Below are positions 18,427 to 27,675 of a DNA stretch of 64,000 nucleotides, piece by piece. Source of the DNA: Hydrogenophaga sp. RAC07 (GTDB taxonomy: Bacteria; Pseudomonadota; Gammaproteobacteria; Burkholderiales; Burkholderiaceae_C); the NCBI RefSeq assembly GCF_001713375.1, contig NZ_CP016449.1:124001-188000 (forward strand). The letters run 5' to 3'. Each line of letters starts with the position of its first letter. Position 1 is the first letter of the stretch. The translations under genes and the position numbers were made by a program. Below the pieces are notes generated by a model, which had not been told where the DNA came from, ran no database searches, and was given only the letters and a program-made list of their open reading frames with translations.

Positions 18427-20001
18427 ATGTCGCAAGAAACCGAACTCAAGCTGGAAGTGCACCCGCAAGACCTGGCAGCGCTGCTGAAGCACCCGCTGCT
18501 GAAGGCCCGGTCCGCCCGGCGCGAGCGCTTGTTCAACACCTACTTCGACACGTCCACGCTGGCGCTGCGCGCGCAGCGCATGGCGGTGCGCGAGCGCCGC
18601 GTGGGCCGCCAGACGCTGCTCACGGTGAAGACCGCAGGACAGTCGGTGGGCGGCTTGTCGCAGCGCGGTGAGTGGGAAGCACCTGCCCGGCCCGGCGCGT
18701 TTGATTTCACGGCGCTGGTGGACGACGCCGCCCTGGCCGCGCAACTCGCCAGCGTGGCCTGGCAGTTGGTGCCGGTGTTCCGCACCGACTTCACCCGGCG
18801 CAGCTGGGTGCTGCAGCACGGGCCGGCCCGCGTGGAGGTGGCGCTGGATCAGGGCTTCATCGCCACCGGCAACGCGCAGGGCAACCACCGCCAGCCGATT
18901 CTGGAGCTGGAACTGGAGCTGCTGGAGGGCCCGGTGGACGCCCTGCTCGACCTGGCGCACACCCTCGCGCTGGGTCCCCAGGGACAAGCGGCGACGGCCT
19001 TGCGTCTGCTGCCGGCCAACCGCAGCAAGGCCGAACGCGGCTATGCGCTCTACATGGGGGAGCGGTTGCAGCCGGTGAAGGCGGAAAAACTGCAACTGCA
19101 GGCCGGCATGCATCCTGTGCAGGCCTTTCGCGCGGCGGCGCTGAGCTGCCTGGCCCACCTGCAGGCCAACGAAGCCTGTGTGCTGCACCCCGGCACCGAG
19201 GGCGCGCTGCCCGACCCGGAATTCGTGCACCAGGCGCGGGTGGCTTTGCGGCGGCTGCGCACCGGCTTGCGCATCTTTCGCGCGGCCCTGCCCCGGCGCT
19301 TTGCTGCGCACTGGTCTGGCGAATGGAAGCTGCTCACGAACCAGCTCGGTGATGCGCGCAACTGGGATGTGTTTGCCACCGAATGGATGCCTGAGCTCTT
19401 GGCGGGCCGCGGGCCGGCGGGGTGCCTTGCCGATGGGTCGACCCAGGCGCTCGAAGACTGGGTGCAGCAACAGCGCAGCGCCGCGTGGCAACGTGCGGCC
19501 GACGCGCTGGGCAGCCCCGAACACGCGCTGCGTCTGTTGGCCTTCACCCGGGCGGTGCTGTGTCTGCAGCCGGCCGACCCGGCGCCGACCGAAGCGTCAA
19601 CGGATGACGGGCTGGCGGTGTGGGCCCGGGCGACTTTGAGCGAACGCCACGCGGCGCTTCGGCAGGAGGCCCGTGCTGCACGGCGCCTCGGACCCGAAGG
19701 CCGTCACGCCCTGCGCATCTCGCTGAAGAAGCTGCGCTATGCGCAGGAGTTTCTCGCCAGCGTATTGCCACCCAAACGCGTGGCGCGCAGCACCGCGGTG
19801 CTGGCCAACGCGCAGGAACTGCTGGGGCGGCTCAACGACCTGAGCACCGCACACGCCTTGCTGGGTGCCGTGGCCGCGGGGCCTGCGTCGGCGTTGGTGG
19901 TGCATTGGCAGCAGTCCCTGCAGGCCCGGCTGGACGCCGGCTTGCTCGAATTGCCGGCGATGGAGCGCTTGCTGGAGAAAACGCCGACGCCCTGGGGCTG
20001 A
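18427..20001 (+). CDS. CYTH and CHAD domain protein (probable inorganic triphosphatase)
   Basis: 524 residues from ATG at 18427. Residues 1-200 are a CYTH domain: the ELKL motif at the N-terminus, then NTYFDT and VRERRVGRQTLLTVKT, with Glu/Lys/Arg residues that bind triphosphate and metal. Residues about 255-520 are a CHAD domain with conserved His and basic helices (HQARVALRRLRTGLRIFR and HALRISLKKLRYAQEFL). E. coli YgiF has the same order and hydrolyses inorganic triphosphate; CHAD domains bind polyphosphate. The role is inferred from the family. Confidence 0.9.
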   Translation: MSQETELKLEVHPQDLAALLKHPLLKARSARRERLFNTYFDTSTLALRAQRMAVRERRVGRQTLLTVKTAGQSVGGLSQRGEWEAPARPGAFDFTALVDDAALAAQLASVAWQLVPVFRTDFTRRSWVLQHGPARVEVALDQGFIATGNAQGNHRQPILELELELLEGPVDALLDLAHTLALGPQGQAATALRLLPANRSKAERGYALYMGERLQPVKAEKLQLQAGMHPVQAFRAAALSCLAHLQANEACVLHPGTEGALPDPEFVHQARVALRRLRTGLRIFRAALPRRFAAHWSGEWKLLTNQLGDARNWDVFATEWMPELLAGRGPAGCLADGSTQALEDWVQQQRSAAWQRAADALGSPEHALRLLAFTRAVLCLQPADPAPTEASTDDGLAVWARATLSERHAALRQEARAARRLGPEGRHALRISLKKLRYAQEFLASVLPPKRVARSTAVLANAQELLGRLNDLSTAHALLGAVAAGPASALVVHWQQSLQARLDAGLLELPAMERLLEKTPTPWG

Positions 20002-20012
20002 GCGCCTGGAGC

Positions 20013-20630
20013 TCAGGCCTGCGCGCTGGGTCGCGCGGCCACCTTGTCGCGCCAGGCCTGCAAGGCGTGCAGGCCTTCTTCTGCCGGCTTGAAACGCATC
20101 AGCTTGCCGAATTCCACGGTGCAGAAAGCGGTGATGTCGGCGATGGTGAAACGCTCACCGGCCACCCAGGGCTGGCGTTGCAGTTCGGCGTCCAGCCAGA
20201 CCGCCGTCTCCATGGCTTTGAGCCGTTGCGAGTGGCCAAAGTCGGGAAACTGCGGCTGCTCCAGCGGGGCGAGGCCGGGGTGGGTGTGGCGGATGGCGTT
20301 GGCCAGGGGCAGCATCAGGTACCACTCCATGCGCCGGTCGGCCATCTCGATGAACGCCCGTTCTTCCGCCGTTTCACCCATCAGGTTGGGTAGAGGGTGC
20401 CGGCCTTCCAGCCAGGTGCAGATGGCGCGGGTTTCGCTGAGCGTGCGGCCGTCGTCGAGCTCCAGCACCGGGATGCGGGCCAGCGCGCTTCTGGCGCGAA
20501 AAGCCGGCGTGCGGTGCTCCTGGGCATTGAGGTCCACCACCACCTGCTCGATGCCTTCGATGCCTTTTTCCGCGATGAACATCTGCACCCGCCGGGGGTT
20601 GGGCGCGCGTTGCGACACATACAGCTTCAT
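20013..20630 (-). CDS. Glutathione S-transferase family protein
   Basis: 205 residues. The N-terminal thioredoxin-like domain (1-80) contains [12 protein letters not shown] and LSETRAIC, which position glutathione; the C-terminal helical domain follows ([15 protein letters not shown]). It probably conjugates glutathione to electrophiles; the substrate is unknown. Its ATG overlaps the TGA of the upstream transferase gene in an ATGA tetranucleotide, so the two are translationally coupled. A different GST class from its neighbour is likely, as the two share little beyond the fold. Confidence 0.9.
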   Translation of the reverse strand: MKLYVSQRAPNPRRVQMFIAEKGIEGIEQVVVDLNAQEHRTPAFRARSALARIPVLELDDGRTLSETRAICTWLEGRHPLPNLMGETAEERAFIEMADRRMEWYLMLPLANAIRHTHPGLAPLEQPQFPDFGHSQRLKAMETAVWLDAELQRQPWVAGERFTIADITAFCTVEFGKLMRFKPAEEGLHALQAWRDKVAARPSAQA

Positions 20631-21355
20631 GGGGTGCCTTTCACCGGGGCGGACCCCTTCAGGCTCTGCCCCATCTCGACCATGGTGCGAGCCTCCTCGG
20701 CAAACTTCTTCGCTCCCTCGTCGCCATCGCGTGTGAGGTCCACCCGCGACGCGGGTTGTTCGATGCCGCGTTGCACGGCGGGGCGGGCGCGGATCGCATC
20801 GCGCCACCGCACCAGGTGGGGCAGGTCGTCCACGTCCACGCCCGACCACCGGTGCGTGCGCACCCAGGCCCAGTGGGCGATGTCGGCGATCGAATAGTCG
20901 CCGGCCAGAAACTCGTGGTCTTTCAGCCGCGCGTCGAGCACACGGAACAGGCGCTTGCTCTCGCCCTGGTAACGGTCGATCACCGCCGGGATCTTCTCGG
21001 GAAAGTAGCGGAAGAACACATTGGCCTGGCCCATCATCGGCCCGATGCCGCCCATCTGGAACATCAGCCACTGCATCACCAGCGATCGGCCTTTGACATC
21101 GGTGGGCATCAGCCGTCCGGTCTTCTCGGCCAGGTACACCAGACAGGCGCCGGACTCGAACACCGCAAAGCCATCGGCTTCGTGGTCGACGATGGCGGGG
21201 ATGCGGCCGTTGGGGTTGATCGCCAGAAACGCCGGGGTCTTCTGCTCGTTCTTCGTGAGGTCGAGCACCTTCAGCGTGTAGGGCAGCCCGAGTTCTTCGA
21301 GCGCGATGGACACCTTGTGTCCGTTGGGCGTTGCCGCCGTGTACAGGTCGATCAT
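20627..21355 (-). CDS. Glutathione S-transferase, YfcG/Ure2p-like
   Basis: 242 residues from ATG at 21355. The start [21 protein letters not shown] is very close to the nu-class enzymes YfcG and YghU, with [11 protein letters not shown] and [12 protein letters not shown] binding glutathione. Those relatives are disulfide-bond reductases that use glutathione disulfide. The C-terminal domain carries [20 protein letters not shown] and an extra helical tail of about 35 residues. It is the first gene of a two-gene unit with the transferase gene overlapping at 20627-20630. Confidence 0.9.
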   Translation of the reverse strand: MIDLYTAATPNGHKVSIALEELGLPYTLKVLDLTKNEQKTPAFLAINPNGRIPAIVDHEADGFAVFESGACLVYLAEKTGRLMPTDVKGRSLVMQWLMFQMGGIGPMMGQANVFFRYFPEKIPAVIDRYQGESKRLFRVLDARLKDHEFLAGDYSIADIAHWAWVRTHRWSGVDVDDLPHLVRWRDAIRARPAVQRGIEQPASRVDLTRDGDEGAKKFAEEARTMVEMGQSLKGSAPVKGTP

Positions 21356-21434
21356 GCGGGCCTCGTGAAACAAGCAAACGGCATTCTGGTCCGCACCTGC
21401 TCACGGGGCCTGTCGCCCAGGCTACGCCAGGGCT

Positions 21435-22871
21435 CTACAGCATGAAGCCCATGTCGCGCGGGTAGTCGCCGGAGTTGAAGTTGGCCAGGTTGGGCAGGAT
21501 GGCGTTCATCTCGGTGCCCTGCACGCCGAACCAGGTGGCCAGCGTGCCGGCGTACTGGTCCACCGAGGTGCTGGGCAGCAGGCGGCCCTGGCCCACGTGC
21601 CATTGGTCGAAGGCGTCGGTGGAGCTGTTGGTCACGCTCACCGGCGGCGCCTTGCCGTAGAACGCCGCGCCGCGCACCGCACCGCCCACCATCAGGTGGT
21701 GGCTGCCCCAGCCATGGTCGGAGCCGTCGCCGTTGGAGGTGAGCGTGCGGCCGAAGTCGGAGGCGGTGAACGCGGTCACCTTGTCGGCCACGCCCAGTGA
21801 CGCGGTGGCCTCGTAAAACGCGGTCATCGCCGTGCTCAGGCGTCCCATCAGGGTGGCCTGACCATTGATCAGGTTGTCGTGCAGATCGAAACCGCCCATG
21901 GAGACGAAAAACACCTGGCGTTTCGTGCCCAGGTCGGCGCGCGCGGCGATGAGCCGGGCCACGATGCGGAGCTGGTCGGCCAGGTTGTTGCCGGTGGGGA
22001 AGGTGGCATAGGCCGGTCCGCTGGCGGGCACGCTGGCCAGCGCGTCGGAGATCTGGGTGAACGCCCCGTTGGCGCGACCGGTGACGAGGTTGTATTCCTT
22101 CTCCAGCCGGTGGGTGCGCTCCTGCACTGCCAGCGCCGTGATGGCCGCGCGCACCATTTGCGAGTTGTAGACACTGTTGTCGTTGAGGGCCTTGATGCGC
22201 ACCGGGCCGCCCGTGCCCACCTGGTACGACAGGGCCGAGTTGCCGGCCAGAAACACCGCGTTGCCGGTGACGGAAATGCAGGTGAACAGCGAGGTGCTGT
22301 TGGCGTTGTTGGACAACGCGAGGTCGCCGATGCGCCCGCCCCAGCCGGTGGGCGAGCCCTCGGGCGCCGACGACTGCCAGACCGATTGCTGGTCGTTGTG
22401 CGAGAACAGCTTGGGCGGTGTAGGCACGCTGCGCGCGTTGTACTGCTGGCGCGTGATGGGTGCCACCAGCGGCCCCACGTTGAGCTGCACGGCGGCCTGT
22501 CCTGCGTTGAACAGGCCAGCCAGGCCGGTCATGGACGGATGCAGCGCGTACTGCACGCCGCCGGGCAGGGGGGTGGTGGGGTTGAGGGCGGTCGCGGCCA
22601 GCGCATCGCGGCCGAGCGCGATGTTGGTGCGGACAGCGCTGTATTGCCCGTGGGTGGTGGTGTCGTAGTTGACCACCGTGTTGGCGTAGTCGTTTCCGCC
22701 GTTGAGGAAGATGCAGACCAGCGCCTTGTAGTCGGTGGCGTTGAAGGCCGCGGCTTCGCCCATGGCCGCGAGGTTGATGGCGGTGGGCAAGGCCACACCG
22801 GTGAGCGCGAGCTGGCCGGAGCGGCGCAGGAAGGCGCGACGGGTGTGCAGGTCGGGTCGGATGAAGTGCAT
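21435..22871 (-). CDS. DUF1501 family protein, Tat-exported
   Basis: 478 residues. The N-terminus has a twin-arginine motif (RRAFLRRSG at 11-19) followed by a hydrophobic stretch, so export of a folded protein is likely. The body has family features: FLNGGNDYANTVV, SHNDQQSVWQSS, GWGGRIGD, GGFDLHDN, and near the end TASDFGRTLTSNGDGSDHGWGS, resembling alkaline phosphatase/sulfatase-like folds. Molecular function is unknown. It lies 10 bases after the DUF1800 gene on the same strand and is surely co-transcribed with it. Confidence 0.88.
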   Translation of the reverse strand: MHFIRPDLHTRRAFLRRSGQLALTGVALPTAINLAAMGEAAAFNATDYKALVCIFLNGGNDYANTVVNYDTTTHGQYSAVRTNIALGRDALAATALNPTTPLPGGVQYALHPSMTGLAGLFNAGQAAVQLNVGPLVAPITRQQYNARSVPTPPKLFSHNDQQSVWQSSAPEGSPTGWGGRIGDLALSNNANSTSLFTCISVTGNAVFLAGNSALSYQVGTGGPVRIKALNDNSVYNSQMVRAAITALAVQERTHRLEKEYNLVTGRANGAFTQISDALASVPASGPAYATFPTGNNLADQLRIVARLIAARADLGTKRQVFFVSMGGFDLHDNLINGQATLMGRLSTAMTAFYEATASLGVADKVTAFTASDFGRTLTSNGDGSDHGWGSHHLMVGGAVRGAAFYGKAPPVSVTNSSTDAFDQWHVGQGRLLPSTSVDQYAGTLATWFGVQGTEMNAILPNLANFNSGDYPRDMGFML

Positions 22872-22881
22872 GGTGCGCCCC

Positions 22882-24729
22882 TTATTTCTGGATCAGGTAC
22901 TGAGGGCAGGCCATGATCATCAGCACGGCGGCCCACACGCGCCGCAGCTTCACGTCGGCGCTGCTGCTGGCCGTGACCGGCGTGGCGTTCAGCGCGTTCA
23001 CCATCAGTTGCTCGTTGTCCGAGTTGGGTGCGATCTGCCCTGCGGTCAGCACCAGCGAGAGATGGCGCACCAGCGCCGTGGCGTCTGTCACCAGCGAGAG
23101 CTCGCGGGAATAGGTGGCCTTCACGTCGTACAGGTAGTTCGTGTAGGCCGCCTGCGGCACACCGGGTTCGGGGCAGCGAATGCCGCGCTCGATCACGTCC
23201 TGCATGAAGTTGAGGTAGCCGCCCACCGTGGTCTCGTTGACCAGCTGAAACTCGGGTGCGGTGGCGCCCGAGGGTGTGAGCGTGGTGTTGGGCGGCACGT
23301 AGCCGGGTCGGAAAAAGTTGAACACCGAGGGTGCGCGCAGCGGACTCTGGCCCAGCTGTGTGGCGGGGTTGCCGAGTTCAAAGATCTTCCAGCTGCCGGC
23401 CGCGGACTGCGCCCCGAAGGTGCGCGCCCACTGGATGAAACGCAGCATGGGCTCACGCAGTTTGCCAAAGGTGTTGCTGGCCAGCGTTTGCGGCCCGCGC
23501 GCTTCGTCGTGCAGCAGGATCGCGGCCCACACCGCCTTGAGGTCACCGCGCACGCCCTTGCCGTTGTCGTTGAAGGCGGCGGCCACGTGCGCCACGTACG
23601 CCCCGCTGGGGTTGCTGGTCACCAGCCGCTGGATCATCTGGCGCGCAAAGAACGGCCCGACGTTGGGGTGGTTGAACAGCGTGTCCAGCGCTGTGCCCAG
23701 CGCGGCCTTGCCCGGCGTGTTGGCCGGGATGGTCGTGCCCAGGAAGGTGGCCGCCAGGTTGGAGTGGCGGCTGGCGTTGAGCGACATCGGCTTGCGCGCA
23801 AACGCACGCGACTCGATGGTGTAGCTGTCCACCGGGATGCGCACGCCGTCCGAGGTGTCGAAGTCGTAGCCGGTGAACACGCGCGCCAGGTTGGTCACGT
23901 CCGACTGCGTGTAGCTGTCGATGGGCTGGCCGTTGTTGCGCTTGAGCGTGCCGTCCAGGTTGAGCTCGTACAGACCGATGCTGAAGAGCTGCATCACCTC
24001 GCGGGCGTAGTTCTCATCCGGCACGCGCCCGGTGTTGGTGTTTTCTTTCTGGTTGCCCTTGGTGTTGAGGAACCAGCCCATGGCGGGGTGCAGCGTCACG
24101 TCTTCGAGCAGCTGGCGGAAGTTGCCGAAGGCGTTGTGTGTGAGCGTGTCCCACCAGCTCGCGTAGGCGTGGCTGCGCCAGGTGAATTCGGCCGAGCTCA
24201 TGGACGCCACGAAGAACTCGGAGAGCGCCAGGGCCACGCGCCGACGCACCGGGTCCGGTCCGCTGAGCAGCTGCTGCCAGACCATGAACTCGGCCGGGTA
24301 CATGTTGAAGTAGTAGCTGTGGGTGTTGGCCACGCCGTAGCCGCGGGCCTCCAGCCAGTCCCACCCGGTGGGGCCCAGCGGGCGGGAGAACTCGGTGGCC
24401 AGCCACGTCACGTAGCCGTTGCTGCGGACCTTGGCGATTTCTTCCACCGTGGATGAAAACTGCGCCTGCTGCAGGAAGCGGGCTGCGTCGGCATCGGTGG
24501 TGGGCGTCGGGTTGGCGTAGCCGGTTGTGGTGAAGTCGACCGTGACGGCAAAGCTGTCGTTGCCGCCGCCACCGCCTCCACTTTCACCACCGCCGCCGCA
24601 CGCGGCCAGCAATGCCGTGGCGGCTGCGGCAGACGCGAGCAGGGCCTTGGAATGGTCGGGTGCCGCATCGGCAGGCCCGGGGTCGATTGCCGATGTTGCG
24701 GCCTGATCTGGCGCTTCTACGTTCGTCAT
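22882..24729 (-). CDS. DUF1800 family lipoprotein
   Basis: 615 residues. ATG at 24729 has a strong GGAGGAG ribosome site. A hydrophobic stretch at 29-43 ends in a lipobox-like LLAAC with Cys44, followed by a Gly-rich linker; the 27-residue hydrophilic region before it is unusually long. The body is a DUF1800 domain: FLQQAQFSST, the REVMQLFSIGLYELNLDG block, NHPNVGPFFARQMIQRLV, and SPLRAPSVFNFFRPGY. DUF1800 and DUF1501 genes are typically adjacent. Their biochemical role is unknown; envelope placement is inferred. Confidence 0.88.
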   Translation of the reverse strand: MTNVEAPDQAATSAIDPGPADAAPDHSKALLASAAAATALLAACGGGGESGGGGGGNDSFAVTVDFTTTGYANPTPTTDADAARFLQQAQFSSTVEEIAKVRSNGYVTWLATEFSRPLGPTGWDWLEARGYGVANTHSYYFNMYPAEFMVWQQLLSGPDPVRRRVALALSEFFVASMSSAEFTWRSHAYASWWDTLTHNAFGNFRQLLEDVTLHPAMGWFLNTKGNQKENTNTGRVPDENYAREVMQLFSIGLYELNLDGTLKRNNGQPIDSYTQSDVTNLARVFTGYDFDTSDGVRIPVDSYTIESRAFARKPMSLNASRHSNLAATFLGTTIPANTPGKAALGTALDTLFNHPNVGPFFARQMIQRLVTSNPSGAYVAHVAAAFNDNGKGVRGDLKAVWAAILLHDEARGPQTLASNTFGKLREPMLRFIQWARTFGAQSAAGSWKIFELGNPATQLGQSPLRAPSVFNFFRPGYVPPNTTLTPSGATAPEFQLVNETTVGGYLNFMQDVIERGIRCPEPGVPQAAYTNYLYDVKATYSRELSLVTDATALVRHLSLVLTAGQIAPNSDNEQLMVNALNATPVTASSSADVKLRRVWAAVLMIMACPQYLIQK

Positions 24730-24885
24730 GTGGACTTCTCCTCCAGTGAACGAGCGCGAGTCTAGGCAGCGGCTTTTGGTCGGCCTGGCCAGGTTTCAAT
24801 CAGTTACATGTGGCTGTGGCGCGGCCACGGCAACCGCCCAACGGCCATACCGTCGGAGGGTATTTGTCGCGCCTCTGGTCGAAAT

Positions 24886-25725
24886 TCAGATGCGCGAAGC
24901 GTGCAATTCATCACGCGTTTTGAGGGCCACGCGCCGCGCCGCCGCCGCGAAGTCCTCGCCATCGGACGCGTACAGGATGGCGCGCGACGAGTTCACGATG
25001 ATGGGTCCGGTGGTGGTGTCGCCCTGCGCACGCAGGCCCGCGCGCACCGTGGCCACGGCGTCACCGCCCTGTGCGCCCACACCGGGAATCAGCAGTGGCA
25101 GCGTGGGCGCAATGGCGCGCACACGTTCGATTTCGGCGGGGTAGGTGGCGCCCACCACCAGGCCGAGCTGGCCATTCAGATTCCACGGCCCCTGGGCGAG
25201 CCGCGCCACGTGTTCATACAAGAGGGGTTGTCCTTCCACCGAGGCCAGGCGCTGGTTCTGCAGATCGTCACCGCCGGGGTTGGAGGTGCGGCACAAGAGA
25301 AACGCGCCCTTGCCGTGGTACTGCAGGTACGGCTGCACCGAATCAAAACCCATGAAGGGCGAGAGCGTCACCGCGTCGGCGCCGTAGCGTTCGAAAGCTT
25401 CAATGGCGTACTGCTGGGCGGTGCTGCCGATGTCGCCACGCTTGGCGTCCAGGATGGTGGGCACGTGAGGCGCCGTGCGGCGCATGTGCTCCATGAGCCG
25501 CTCCAACTGGTCTTCGGCGCGGTGCGCGGCGAAGTAGGCGATTTGCGGCTTGAAGGCGATGGCCGTGTCGGCCGTGGCGTCGACGATGGCCGCGCAGAAG
25601 TCGTAGATGCGGCTGGCGTCGCCTTTGAGCCGGGCGGGAAAGCGCGCCGGGTCGGGATCGAGGCCCACGCAGAGCAGGGAGCGGTTCTGGCGCTCGGCGC
25701 CGCGCAGCATGTCGAGAAAGGTCAT
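24886..25725 (-). CDS. pyrF: Orotidine 5'-phosphate decarboxylase
   Basis: 279 residues, the longer (type 2) form of the enzyme. It converts orotidine monophosphate to UMP in the last step of pyrimidine synthesis. The catalytic Asp/Lys network is visible as [17 protein letters not shown] with Lys95, and [12 protein letters not shown] and FKPQIAYF are the substrate loops. It stands alone, diverging from the exporter gene 50 bases away. The 156-base stretch on its 3' side is the leader of the DUF1800 gene. Confidence 0.96.
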   Translation of the reverse strand: MTFLDMLRGAERQNRSLLCVGLDPDPARFPARLKGDASRIYDFCAAIVDATADTAIAFKPQIAYFAAHRAEDQLERLMEHMRRTAPHVPTILDAKRGDIGSTAQQYAIEAFERYGADAVTLSPFMGFDSVQPYLQYHGKGAFLLCRTSNPGGDDLQNQRLASVEGQPLLYEHVARLAQGPWNLNGQLGLVVGATYPAEIERVRAIAPTLPLLIPGVGAQGGDAVATVRAGLRAQGDTTTGPIIVNSSRAILYASDGEDFAAAARRVALKTRDELHASRI

Positions 25726-25775
25726 GCGGGGATTTTAGGTGGGCGCCTGTTGGCCCGGCCCTAATATCGCCACCC

Positions 25776-26675
25776 ATGCACGCCCTTTCGCGACGACAGC
25801 TCGTCCTTCTCGTTCTTCTCACGCTGGTGTGGGGCGTCAACTGGCCCATCATGAAACTCGGCGTCACGGGTTTCCCGGCGCTCACCTTTCGCACCATCAG
25901 CATGTGGATCGGCCTGCCGGTGCTCGCGCTGGTGCTGGTGTGGCGGCGCGTACCGTTTCGCATCGGCCGCGAACACTGGCGTGAGCTGGCCGTGCTCACG
26001 GTGTTCAACATGCTGATCTGGCACACGCTGGCGGTGCTCGCGATCCAGACCCTTTCCAGCGGCCGCGCAGCGATCCTAGGCTACACCATGCCGGTGTTCT
26101 CGGCCATCGTGGGCGCGTGGTGGTTCGGGCAGAAGCTGGGCGCGCGTGCCTGGGGCGGGGTGGGCGCGGCGGCCTTGGGTGTGGTGCTGCTGCTGTGGCA
26201 CGAACTCACGCAGCTCACCGGCAGGCCGTTGGGCGTGGTGATGATGCTCACCGCCGCGGCCGCCTGGGCACTGGGCACACAGATGCTGCGCCGGACCACC
26301 TTGCCCCAGCCCACGCTGGCCATCTCGTTCTGGATGACGCTGTTCACCACGCTGTGGATGACGGCGGCCGCGGTGCTGTTCGAGCGGGAGGCCTGGGTGG
26401 CGCCCACACCCGCCATCTGGGGCGCGATCGTCTACAACGCGCTGGGCGTGTTTGCGTTTGCGCAGGTGGCCTGGTTGATGATGGCACGCGACCTGCCGCC
26501 CGTGGCGTCCACCTTGTCGGTGATGTTCATTCCGGTGCTGGGCGTGTTCAGCGGGGCGTGGTGGTTGAACGAGGTGTTGCACTGGCAGGACTGGGCGGCC
26601 GTGGCGCTGGTGATGGTCGCCATCGCTTCTGTGTTGTGGCCGGCACGCTCCGCTGCTGAACCAGGCAGGACCTGA
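25776..26675 (+). CDS. EamA-type DMT-superfamily transporter
   Basis: 299 residues with ten hydrophobic segments in two five-helix repeats. The first repeat opens with LVWGVNWPIMKLG and contains the HTLAVLAIQTLSSGRAAIL region; the second has the characteristic late FIPVLGVFSGAWWLNEVLHW. EamA proteins export metabolites or drugs; the substrate cannot be told. The gene runs into a dispersed repeat just past its stop. Confidence 0.9.
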   Translation: MHALSRRQLVLLVLLTLVWGVNWPIMKLGVTGFPALTFRTISMWIGLPVLALVLVWRRVPFRIGREHWRELAVLTVFNMLIWHTLAVLAIQTLSSGRAAILGYTMPVFSAIVGAWWFGQKLGARAWGGVGAAALGVVLLLWHELTQLTGRPLGVVMMLTAAAAWALGTQMLRRTTLPQPTLAISFWMTLFTTLWMTAAAVLFEREAWVAPTPAIWGAIVYNALGVFAFAQVAWLMMARDLPPVASTLSVMFIPVLGVFSGAWWLNEVLHWQDWAAVALVMVAIASVLWPARSAAEPGRT

Positions 26676-26700
26676 CCGGAGTCAGCCCGTCCAGAGCACC

Positions 26701-26797
26701 CGTGGAACCGGCTTCGCCGGGCCACAGGGTGCGTCCCCCTGCCCAGCAGCGCCGCCGCGCCAGAGCGGGGGGAAGCTGCATCAGCGGCGCAGGGGGG
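26701..26797. repeat. Dispersed G-rich repeat, long form (copy 1)
   Basis: Contains the hairpin CCGGCTTCGCCGG near the left end and closes with GGGGGGAAGCTGCATCAGC and GGCGCAGGGGGG. Bases 26781-26799 are identical to 41900-41918, and the left half matches 60346-60370 with a loop change (TTC/TTT) that keeps the stem. The right end overlaps the last 17 bases of the uracil-DNA glycosylase gene. It lies between two convergent genes. Confidence 0.8.
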
Positions 26798-27614
26798 TGT
26801 TTTCCAGAGTTGCCATCGCGAGACACAGATCGGCCCAGGCCTTGCCCTTGTCGGTGGGCGTGCGCAGCAGGTAGGCGGGGTGGTAGCTCACGATCACGGG
26901 CACGCCTTCGTAGTGGTGCACCTGGCCGCGCAGGCGGCCAATGGGCTCGGTGCTCTTGAGCAGGGCCTGCACCGCAAAGCGGCCCATGGCCACGATCACC
27001 TTCGGCTTGACCAGCGCCACCTGGCGTGCCAGGTAGGGCTCGCACTGCGCCACCTCGTCGGGCTGCGGGTTGCGGTTGGCGGGCGGGCGGCACTTGAGCA
27101 CGTTGGCAATGTAGGCGCCTTGTGCGCCCTTGCCGGAGCGGCTGCGGCCCACCGCCTTGAGCATGTTGTCGAGCAGCTGGCCGGCCGCACCCACAAAGGG
27201 TTCGCCCTGCAGGTCCTCGTTTTCGCCCGGGGCTTCGCCCACGATCATCCAGTCGGCCTGTTCGTCGCCCACACCAAACACGGTGTTCGTGCGGCCCTGG
27301 CACAGCCCGCAGGCCTGGCAGCCGGCCACGGCCTCGCGCAGGGCGGGCCAGTCGAGTGTGGCGACCTGGCTGACGGGTCTGTGCTGTGCGGGCGGGGTGG
27401 GGGAAGGTGTCCGAGTGGGTGCAGCCACGGGCGCCGGCCTGGGCGCCGGTGCTGCGGGGCTGGCCACCGCGGGCTCGGGCTCCTGGGCAACGGGGGTCGG
27501 GGCCTTGGCCGGCGCGGGCTTGGGCGACCACACCCGCACGCCCATCTCGGCCAGCATGGCGCGCTGGCGCGCGTCCAGTTCGGGCACGAAGGAAGTGTCG
27601 GGCGCGGCGCTCAT
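26781..27614 (-). CDS. Family 4 uracil-DNA glycosylase (iron-sulfur)
   Basis: 277 residues. Residues 35-80 are a Pro/Ala-rich linker absent from the shortest family members. The catalytic region has CQACGLC (Cys99, Cys102, Cys105), GEAPGENED, LKCRPPANRNP, AQCEPYL and SYHPAYLLR, the set of family 4 enzymes, which carry a 4Fe-4S cluster and remove uracil from DNA. The last codons (PLRR and stop) lie inside dispersed repeat copy 1, so the C-terminus may have been redefined by that element. It follows the rimI gene on the same strand. Confidence 0.92.
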   Translation of the reverse strand: MSAAPDTSFVPELDARQRAMLAEMGVRVWSPKPAPAKAPTPVAQEPEPAVASPAAPAPRPAPVAAPTRTPSPTPPAQHRPVSQVATLDWPALREAVAGCQACGLCQGRTNTVFGVGDEQADWMIVGEAPGENEDLQGEPFVGAAGQLLDNMLKAVGRSRSGKGAQGAYIANVLKCRPPANRNPQPDEVAQCEPYLARQVALVKPKVIVAMGRFAVQALLKSTEPIGRLRGQVHHYEGVPVIVSYHPAYLLRTPTDKGKAWADLCLAMATLENTPLRR

Positions 27615-27675
27615 GGTGTGCCTTTGCCCTGCAGCCTGCGGCGCGAGCTTGCTTGGGAGCGGCCCTGCGCGGCGC

